A stretch of 64,000 nt of DNA, taken from the NCBI GenBank assembly GCA_946811695.1, contig OX328123.1:38846054-38910053 (forward strand), given 5' to 3'. This document shows positions 9,398-20,400 of the stretch, in pieces. The notes under the pieces are model-generated. The model was not told the DNA's origin. It made no database searches and saw only the letters and a list, made by a program, of their open reading frames with translations. The stretch's first letter is position 1; every line of letters begins with the position of its first letter. The DNA comes from Gonocerus acuteangulatus. Lineage: Eukaryota; Arthropoda; Insecta; Hemiptera; Coreidae. The translations under genes and the position numbers were made by a program.

Positions 9398-12300
9398 GTA
9401 AAACATTTCTTCATATTTTATAGAAACATTTCTTTGTTTTAATTTTTAATTCTTGATCTGTCTATTTCCTTTGAATATTAAAAAAAAATCGAATACTTTC
9501 CTTCATTAAATAAAATGCCTAACCCCTTGATTAAAGTATGAATATTTTATCACAGTTTATGTTACCCCATTTGAATTTAGCAGTGCTTTCAAATTTCCGA
9601 TTCTTGTTTTAAGATCTTATTTTCTTAGAAAGTATCCACAATTGATTTTGAATGTTTGTGGAAATAAAAATATTTTGCCCCCATTAAAATAATTTGCATA
9701 TATTTCTTGTGGGACAATGAGTGTATGCATATAAATAATTGTTTGATGTCATTGGCTATGACTCAGATCATTTGAATTCTATTAAGCAACAATCTCTGTT
9801 TTTGTTTTCTGTTTTTAAAAAAGTACTACCAAAAAATATTCTTACCTAAGAGTCTAAGAGTGACTCACCTTTGATATGATAACCGATAAAAAAATTTAGC
9901 TCACCTAAATAAAGTAAAACAAACCTTGAAGGATTCCTGACAGTCTAAGCTTTTGTTTTGCATTAATTCTATTTTTGTTCAATTAAGTTAATAATCATAT
10001 CTTATGCAAAAATATTCATTTGTATTTGAAACCTAATTTATTTCATATTAAATTTGCAGATATATTCGTGGTTTTTAATGATTTAGTTATAGTATTTTTT
10101 TGAACAGTTGCATGTGTATTTTTATGTCAACAAAGCTATTCATTTTTTTATCATTATTTTATGTTTACTTATCTTGTTTTGTACTTATATAACTATTCTT
10201 TCCTTATTATCTCATATCAAAAGAGAAAAATATTTATGAAACTGCCAAGCATGCCCTCCTTTGCTAAGAGAGATAAAAATTAAAACGCATATTTTAATTA
10301 GCTACTTTTAAGAGACAATTTTAAAATCTTCCCTTCCCCGAATAAGCTCCCCACTCCTTCTATTCTCAAAATATAACACACTCCCTTATTTCGTCACCGC
10401 TAGACCCTGGACGAAGTAGTGTTGCCCTTGTTATCGCTGTTTTGACCCAACGCGAGTGCTTAATGACGAGACTTTTTCTCCCCTCTGACCCGATGCGAGT
10501 GCTCCCGGCACAGTTTTTTCCTCCTCTCTGACCCGAGGTGAGTGGATACGTTAGTGATTTCCCGTCAAATATCATGGCCTGACGACTGATCGTGACGGAT
10601 AAGGAGCTTTTGAGGGAATTTTATCAGTAAAACTGGGAAGAACCTATCAATGATGTTGATTCTATTAGTGATTCAGCAGACGAGGACGAGATAGATCATG
10701 AAGAGGTTAGGGAACATGGTACAGGAAGTGAGCAGGAGGTATCTCATACAGATAAGATAAATCAAATAAGATAAATGACCATATGAATTTTGTCAAGAAA
10801 TAACAATATAAAATGATCAAGCCCCCCCCCTTGAAGGGAGGGGGTCCCCTCCTTCACTAAGGACCCGTAGAGAACATTTGATAACGCATTTGTATGGAGT
10901 TCCCTCAGGCTTTAGTGGTACACAACATGAATTAGATGCCTTTGGCAAATTTTTCTATGACAAAGTAATTGAATTAATTGTCAGCCGTAAAAATTACAAA
11001 ATCCGTCACGCCCCAAGAAACGAAAACGGTGCTATTTTTGTCCCAATACCAAGGATTTGAAGCATTCTAAAGCTTGCTACAAATGTTCAAGACATGTATT
11101 TCCTCTTCATGCATCCGTTATTGGGTGCAAAGAATAATAGAGAAAATATAATGATCTGGTGAGAGAAAGTATGACTGGCTGGAATGGAGATTTTCCGTAT
11201 TTATGATCCTAACCATTTGTGATTGAATATGTATATATAATGCTCCTCCTAAATATGTTTTATTATTCCTAAATACGTGTGAAATGGGAAAATTACTATA
11301 GCGCTTCTCATACTATGAATGGAAGTTTCCATACGTTTTTTTTTTTTTTTTTCGTTTTTAATGGCGCATCAACTATTTGGCTATTAGCGCCCCTTTTCCA
11401 TAAGTTTATGTATTTTTAATTTTCGATGTCCTAAAGATAGTATATTTATTGTATATAATGTCATTATATGTGTTGTTAATATTTGTTCTTCTCAATATTC
11501 TTAATATACATTCAAAATATTAATATTTAGAATTCTTATAAATGGATTTTCCTTATATTTAAAAAGATACACTGTGGTTCCAATTTTGTGAGACCCTACT
11601 TCAGCCGTATTACTGTGCCTCTATTTTTATTCTTAGCTCCTACTGTAAATTGTGATCGGATCATTTTCTGATAGTCGATTACATATATTTGAAAAATATA
11701 GGTGCAAATAAAGTTTTAACATTTCTGCGATTACACAAATTTAATCAAAAGTGGGCAAAAATTTCATATCTGGAGATGTGAAGGTTATTTTCAATTGGCC
11801 AATTAAACGAATAATATGCAATTTATTTAAAAGATTTTTTCAATAAATATACTTATTTGTTTTCAATAAATAAGTGTTTATAATTAATTAATACCTTTTG
11901 TACCTTATTTTAAACATGTATTTCGTCTTGGGTCTCCCATGATCTGAGGCGAGTGCTCACGTACCTTAAGGTGACGCGAGTGCTCAAGGGTTAAAAAAAG
12001 GGGGGATCAACAAACAATTTTTAATTATTTTGTTTCTCAACTTTCAGGCTAACTGGATATTTGATGATGAAAGTTGGAAAGGTCGCGGCTGTAGCACTTG
12101 GTGGAGGTATCATCCTTCTTCAAGTTGCTAATCACAATGGTTATATAAAAGTAAATTGGGACAGACTTGCCAAAAAGGTTGATGAAGTTGGTGACTCGGT
12201 AGAAGCAACTGCTTCCTCGAAAGGCCCAAAATTGTTGGACAAGGTAGTTATAGTACAACTATTTAAAATTATGTAATTAAGGTATGAATTGTTTCTTATT

Positions 12301-14020
12301 TAATCCTTTCAGGATAGGGATTAGACAACATTTACATCTGGCTCAAGTCTTGATTTGTATATTTATTTCCTTAAACTTATTAATGACACACATAAATGAT
12401 TTAGTTGATTCATTACTATTGAATTAACTGATAACCACTATGTCAACAGGCCCAGAAACAATATTGACAATTGAGCCTTTTGATTGAAATGTTCCAAGAT
12501 AATTAAAAAAAAAAAAAAAATCAGTCCCGTAACAGGCCACAAGGGCCCTGAGGAGCAGATACTATAGAGGTATCTGATTCATGACCATACGGCACACTAG
12601 GGACATAGTGTGGTCAGTACTATGCTCCGGCCGCCTGATTTTCCCCTTGGCTGCTTCGACTGCTAGAGTCATTAGCACCCAAGGTACCCATTATTAAATT
12701 AATTAAAGGCTGGGTTGGCCTAGGGGCGGTCAGGGAGGCCAAATTCATCCCATGAGCGAAGACACTAGAAGAAAAAATCTTTAGTGCTTGCTCGGCATTT
12801 GAACTCAGGTCCTCCATCTTATTAGTCCAGTGCTCTACCACTGAGCTAACCTCGCCCCTTCGATTTCTGATCAATGTATTGTAAATAACGACCAAATCTT
12901 TAGAATCTCCACTAAATTTCAAATAAGAAACACCCGTTATTGAAATATTATCATATAAATTAAGAGCTATATTAAAAGTCATATTATCATTACAGGAATT
13001 AGAATGATAATTGCAATTACTTTTGATGTGCTTTTTAGTACGATAGCCTGCATTTCGTTTGTTCGACAATGGCTGGTGCCAGCCCAAGGTGAATTTCCAA
13101 CACAAAAGGAAAGAAATTTGAAAAGTAATCATTACCTTTCAACTCTGATGGAAACATACTTTTTTTTTTAAGTTTATTCCTAGGTTATTCGTGACTATTT
13201 CTTCATCAAAATATAGAAGAAATAGAAAAGCCGAATTATACAGATAACACTTAATATCTCCTGCGCATTTCAAACTTGTGATAGAAGAAAAAATGAAAGG
13301 CCCAATTTCACATGCTCAATAAATTTAAATAAGGATTGCAAAGAAATCATGATGGCTTTTACAACATTAGCAAGAGACAACAAAGCCATCCGACAAAGCT
13401 TAAGGATTGAAAGGCATAGTTTTAGCCGAGGATTTATAGTCTTTTGAATGAAATTAATTGGTTTTATAATTAGAAAACTGATTCTTTGGAGAATTTCCGG
13501 TAATACTGAAGTTTAGCCCCCTCCGAACCGATTATTTTCAAATTTTGCACTAAACACGAATCCGTTAAAAAAAAAGTCCTCTCAACTAGGAAAGAAGTTA
13601 TTAAGCACTAAAGTTCACTGTTATGGAGGATATTATTATATGTATTAGAGGCGCAAATTATAAAGGCATTAGCTAATTATTAAGGGATTTCTGTTGTATA
13701 ATACTTTTCAGGATCGAAACAAAAAATATGAAGAATGTTTCATTATTTAAACAAATATTTCTTAATAAATAACTGCTGGTAAATTTAAATAATTTAATAA
13801 TCTATTATATAAAAATGAATCGCTAAATGTGTTGGAAAGCGCAAATCTCGAGAACAACTGAACCGGATTTCGCTTATTCTTTTTTAGCGCGGTTCCTCCC
13901 TCCTTCCATAGGGAGGAACCCCGCTTATAAGGTTGATCTCATGAAACAATCCGGAAGTGCCGACTAGAAAATTTCGCGTTTCAGAACCCCTAGAGATCGA
14001 AAATAACAGTGGTTCAAATT

Positions 14021-14074
<54 letters not shown>

Positions 14075-17000
14075 TATATATATATATATTTTATTGTCTG
14101 TTCGCGGTTTTCCGGACCCCCTAATGGTCCGATTTTGATGAAATTTGGTACAAAAATCCATCGTCCAATTTAAAAGGTCAAGTTCATTAACCAGCAAAAT
14201 CCGCCCACTGGAAGATGGCGTTTTGGGCGAAATTCGCACAAAAAAAAATCATAACGCTTACGTTTTTGAGTTAATATGCTTGTAAGTACTCGTTTTATAG
14301 GCTTCTTGGGCTAGTAAAACGAATGAAACAATTTTTAAGGCGATAGCTTTAACCGTTTCCGGGAAAATCGGAAAAACAGTTGTTAAATCAAGTTTTTGGT
14401 TTGCTTACTTAGAATCGTGGGATTCGGTTAAAATATTTTCTGCATGTTTAAATTCCATACATACAAAGATGTGTAAATTTTGGTTACATGTGGAGTTAAG
14501 GAAGAATTAGAATAAAATATTTTATTAAGAGACATGAAAAGTTTTGGGAACTTCGCATATTTTCCTTAATATCTCGAAAACAGTTGGGAAATCGTCATAA
14601 GTGGATAGAAACTATTCAAAAGCTTACTAAATTCTCTATAATTAATATTCTGAGAAGATTTTCGATTAGTCGATGTCAATCGGAGAAAACAGTGATGAAA
14701 ACTTTGAATGTGTTCTTTTGAACGGGTTTTCGTAGTTGTTTAGCTCACTTTTTAATTGTTTGTTTAAAATTGTATTTATTTTATGAAACATTTAGAAATT
14801 GTAAACATTTTGATAGTTTTGAATACATTGAACAATGAAATAAAAATTCCATGTCTGTAGCAGTGGAGCCTGGCCAAGCCAGGCTCTAGGGTTTTCCAGG
14901 TATAAGGGTACGCTGCTGGCCCTTTGTCACCGGTCAAGCTGCTGGCCCTTTGTCACCGGTCCGTCTAGGTCATTCCATTGGGTTTAGGTCCAGAATAGGT
15001 TTTTTTAGGTTCTTCCAAATTTGCATGAATCTACAAGACGCGATTCATATAAAAAATCGATCTTTATCATGTTTAGGAGAAAGGAAAAAAATACGTGAAA
15101 ACCTAAGAGTCCGGTTCCTTGTAATAACTGTTTCTATTCTAAGTATACAAAATGACACTAGGGATATGAATGGAACCGTGCTAAGATGATGCAGTTCCTG
15201 CGAGTCGGACTTTTTATAATATTCCTTGAACTACGAGGATGGTTCTTACGGAGAGAAAAATTTAAATAATTGCCTGAAAAAGTCTAAAAACAACACTTTT
15301 CGGGTCTTATTCACTTCCTTAACGCAAATTCATTTTTAAATAAAAACATATGTTCTCAATTATAATATTTTTAAAAGTTAACATATTTGTATATCTATTA
15401 TATAAAAATGAATCGCTAAATGTGTTGGGAAGCGCAAATCTCGAGAACAACTGAACCGATTTTGCTAAATCTTTTTTTATAATATTCCTTGAAGTACGAG
15501 GATGGTTCTTACAGAGAGAAAAATTTAAAAATTTGCCTGGAAAAGTCTAAAAACAACACTTTTCGGGTCTTTTTCATTTCCTTAACGCAAATTCATTTTT
15601 TAAATAAAAACATATGTTCTCAATTATAATATTTTTAACATTTAGCGTATTTGGTTATTTGTGTATAAGCAAAAAAATTTAAATAAATAAGAACATGTAA
15701 TCACTAGGTGACATTAGAATCACATGATAATAATGCAATTTAAATTAATTTATATTTAACGAAGTAAAAAAGACTCCACTTATCTATATATCTATATGCA
15801 AATATAATAATTTAAATTGCATTATTAACATGTGATTCTAATGTCACCTAGTGATTACATGTTCTTATTTATTTAAATTTTTTTTTAGAATATAAGGTAC
15901 ATAAGAAATATGCTCGATACAGCATATGAAATAAAAAAAAAAAAAAAAATAATAATAATAATGAAACAAAAATTGTCTAAGGGTGGAAAAATTTAGAACA
16001 GTGCCCAAGTAGTCCTTAAAGGCTGGAAATACCGGCTGCTGGTTGGTACCATGGGTGAGAATATTTTCTTACCCAAAGCTAAAGTAATGACCTGGTTGGC
16101 TCCTGGCTGCCCTCGGATTGCTTGGACACAAGATGTGTTAAGTCGTTTGGATATTTATGAAATTGTCCAAACATCAACAAGAGTATTTGGATTTTAGAAT
16201 CCTGCAATTGGTCTCCATATAATTACAAGGGCAGTATTACATGAATCAAAAAAAGATCCAGGTGCATGCTGTTTGGAAATTACAATAAAATGTGATTCAG
16301 GCCGAGTGTGTGATCGAGAATGGTAAGGGACAAAAATCTGTTGGATAGTGAGGTTTATGGGGAAAGACTCAACAGGGAGACAAAGTCAAAGGTAGAAATG
16401 AAATATTTTGAAGAATATGCCTCCTCCGTCTACAGTAGTAATTTCAACCTACCTGAATTACACTGTGTCTGAGAATATTGTTTTGTTAGATGTACTGTGT
16501 TCTGAAATGTCTGAGATCAGTAGTTTTATTTTTCTGAATCAGGGAATTTTTTTATTAACAACATTTATGAAGCATGTATCTACTTCACTTATGTCAATAT
16601 TTTCAGTACCATCGAAGCAAATTAATCCTTTTTACCTTTATTTATTATCTACATATCTGCCTTGGATCTAATCTGGACTCTCAACTTTTTATTGTTGAGG
16701 CTCTAGTTGCCCTCAAACATTCTATCCATACTTGATTCCATATTCACTCAGTCTAAATCCTATCATCCTTTGTTAATAGCTCTTCCAAATTCCAGCCACA
16801 ATTCCTTTTTGATACATAACTGAGCTACCCCCCCCCCCCCCTCCTTCGTTCTGCCTGTTCTACTGTTGTACTGTACTTACCAATACCAGCATGTATTATT
16901 AAACCATGAAGAGCTCCCACCACCAGCAAACATTCTCAACTCTTCACAGATCATTTATTTGTAAAGATCATATTTTTTTTATTTCTTGTTTTTTTAACGG

Positions 17001-17428
17001 TGAATCGACAATTGGGATACTAGCGCCAGGCTATCTACAGTTTGACAATCTTTTATAATGCCAAACGCACATTATCGGTCACCCAGTCAGGTAGTTGCCA
17101 CGCCCGATATTGCTTAACTTTGATGATAAATGGGAACCAGTGCATTCAATGACGCTATGGCCATTTGTTTTATTTCTTGTTACCTTCAAAATTATTACAA
17201 AACTATTAATAATGATATTTTCTGTAATCGGAGCCGCAAAATATAAAACTGTCCTATCCTACATTTATGAAAGTACTATTGTCCCGTCATGATTGTCCAA
17301 TTTATCACTTTTAGCACTTTCCTCCGAAGGAAAGTAGCTATTGAGGTTGCACTCATGACGGAATTTTTGAAAAATTTCTTCAAATCTTTATCGATCCCAC
17401 CTAGTAGACACCGAAAATGACCCCCGTT

Positions 17429-17482
<54 letters not shown>

Positions 17483-20400
17483 CTGTTAACACAATAGCGG
17501 CCAGAGTTTTTGTTTTTTCTTCACGAAACGTGGTATATAGCGTTCAATTAGCAAACGAATGAACAAGTTCGTTAACCACCAAAATCGGTCCACCGGGAGG
17601 GGGGGTTTACCCCGAACCCAAAACACTAATTCGACCTTGCCAGCCGTAGTTTTTGTTATATTTCAACGAAACTCGGTATTCGTTATGCTGATCTAAAGAG
17701 AGAAATACGTTGCAAAAATAAACTAAATCGCTTCATTAGGAGGGGGGGTTTACTCCGGACCCACATTACCAATTGGCCACTACCAGCCGCAATTTTTGTT
17801 ACATTTCAACGAAACTCGGTATTCGTGGTTGTAATCAACAGAGAAAAATGGGTTGTAAAAATAAAATAAATTGGGTCATTTGGAGGGGGGGGGTTACTCC
17901 GGACCTAAAGTACTAATATACTCATACCGGTCGTAATTTCTGCTGTATTGTAACGAAACGCGGTATAATTCGTGGGTAACTCATGAAAAAGAAGTGGTGT
18001 AAAAATGAGCTAAATCGGTCTATCGGAAAGGGGGGTTTACTTTGTAATATATTTCAAGAGAATAGCCCACTAGATGTAGGTTCGCAAGGCCGCCGCAAGG
18101 AGCGCTTTCTACCACTACAGGGACTGTATCCTGTTCCGGCGTCAGATCAAAGGACGGAAAATGAAGTTTTTGTGTATTGTAATATTTATTTAATAGTAGT
18201 ACAGTATCATGTATTAACATAACTCTGGAAGCAAATTATTTACAAAATTAATAATTGAACAGTTCTCATAAGAAATGTAACTGAGCAGAGCTATTCACTT
18301 TTTTATTTTATTTATAAAGGTTATTTACAGCAAATTATTCAGTAATGTAGTCTACACTACAAAAATTCTGAGGAAAGTGCTTAGTTATGCAGCTCCTGCA
18401 TGACGGACTTTTTTTTGTAATATTAAATATAACATTTATAGCCTTGAGCAGCATGCAGCATTAATTTTTGTCATTGATGATATTTTTGGGTAAATTAATG
18501 AATTATAATACATTATTATCCAAATCAACATATCATTATAATTTGATGCTACTTGAGTAGGTATAAAAGGCCTGGACTTAAACAGAAATATTGAACTTAT
18601 TTCTATAAATGTTTACTCCAAGATACCCTGTTTACCATTTTAAAATATATAGAAATATTATTGTTGGTAAGAAATCCACAATATTTCATTTAATTTCCAT
18701 TTATTTTTCACAATTATGAAATCTGCTAAACACAACACCCTTTTGAGTGTATTTGGACACGTTTTAGCTGTATGTAAGGTCTTTGTGATATGACTAAAGA
18801 GGCTGTGTTTTAATGAAGCCATATCAGCATTACCAAGTACATCGCATTTGAATACATTTGTGAATTTCATAATCTACAATTATAAGTAGGTAAACTTAAT
18901 AGTATTTCATTCAAAATTTTTAGTTACATTTATGATTTTACGTATTGTGATTCAATCAATTGTATCTCCTATTATACGATATATTATTTTTTTTTTTTTT
19001 TTTTTTTTATTTTGGTGCATCTACTACCGAGGTCATTAGCACCACGATATATTATTATTGCTAAGTTAAAATTTTACTTTTACAGAATCCTTTATTCTAG
19101 GCTATACACTTCATAATTATTCATATTTCTATTAATAATTTATATCAAGACTAAAAATAAATTACCTAGATGATGTTCTTTGTTTCATGAATAACTGAAT
19201 TAGTTCAATTAATGGATTAAACACGTTCTTGAATAATATTTAATACTCGTTCTACTTAATCCTTATAAAATATAATTACCTTATCATAAAATTTAAGTAG
19301 ATTATGTGCTGACTTAATTCAAATTATGTGTAATTTAAAACTATCTTAAGCTAATATTCAATATTTTGGATAATTTTAAGCTCAATTATTAATTAATTTT
19401 AAAACTAATATCACTCTAAGCTGAATTATAATGTATAACAGATGAAAAAATGTGCCATATTCACCTATACATTTATTAAAAAATAGAAAAGCTAAAGAAT
19501 ATCTTAACAAATTAAATTAAAACACTCATATTCCTTTAAATATCTCTTTAATTTCCTCAAACACTGTCTCCTTAGGTTTGCTTGCATCAACCGTTTTTAC
19601 CATATTCAGAGTCCGGTAATGTTCAACAATTGGTAGGGAGTCGTTGTAGAATGTTTGAATTCTCTTTTTAAGCGTTTCTTCATTATCATCGGACCTTCCA
19701 CTTCCAGCAGCTCCTCTCTTGAGGCAGCGATCAATACAGACATTTTCATTACAGTCTAAAAACAGCACGAACAAGAGCTCCACCTGTTTAACAATTTTCC
19801 ATATTATAGTGAAATAAAAATTAGAGTAATTAAATTTGTTCTTTTAAAGTTCTCTTAAATGTATCCAATAATCTTGTTGCAGACAAATGGGACAATGTAT
19901 GTTTTAATATTTCTATGTGTTTATATAGTATTTCAACAAAACATTTCCAGCGCATTTGTATGGCAAGAATATGTTTTCTTTAAATTGGTTAGAAGAATGA
20001 AAAATCTGTGAATAAAAAAGCTGAATATCTCTAAAGAGATATCACATATATATGTTTGACAAATAGTACTATTTTTCAAAGTAGTGCTTAACTTAAAAGC
20101 ATTAATTATGAGTAAATAAATTTAAATTAGTCACCTTGTCTTCCATTTCTTTTTTCCAGCCATCTAAATTGTTCTTGTTTCTAGGAAACCCATCTATTAG
20201 AAACCTATTGGTTTGTTCATTTTGCATAGCAATTTCTATCAGTTTACATGTTATTTCAACTGGTACAATTGTGCCATTCCTTATATGTGTCTCTATTAAC
20301 TCTCCATAAGGTGAATTGGGCTTCTGTCTTTCGTCTCTAAGCAAATCGCCAGCCGATAAATGGATAAAACCAAATTCATTAACTATATTTGCACATTGAG

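Noticed and set aside
12620..13132. 170-aa minus-strand ORF
   Set aside because: It runs through a SINE and its flank; the same frame is open at 51285-51611 only because the two copies are nearly identical.
13884..14239. ORFs with long Ile-Tyr runs
   Set aside because: Translation of a (TA)n microsatellite.
17482..18045. CRISPR-like spaced repeats
   Set aside because: Units of 125-130 bp are head-to-tail and diverged, without short constant repeats and unique spacers; the genome is eukaryotic.
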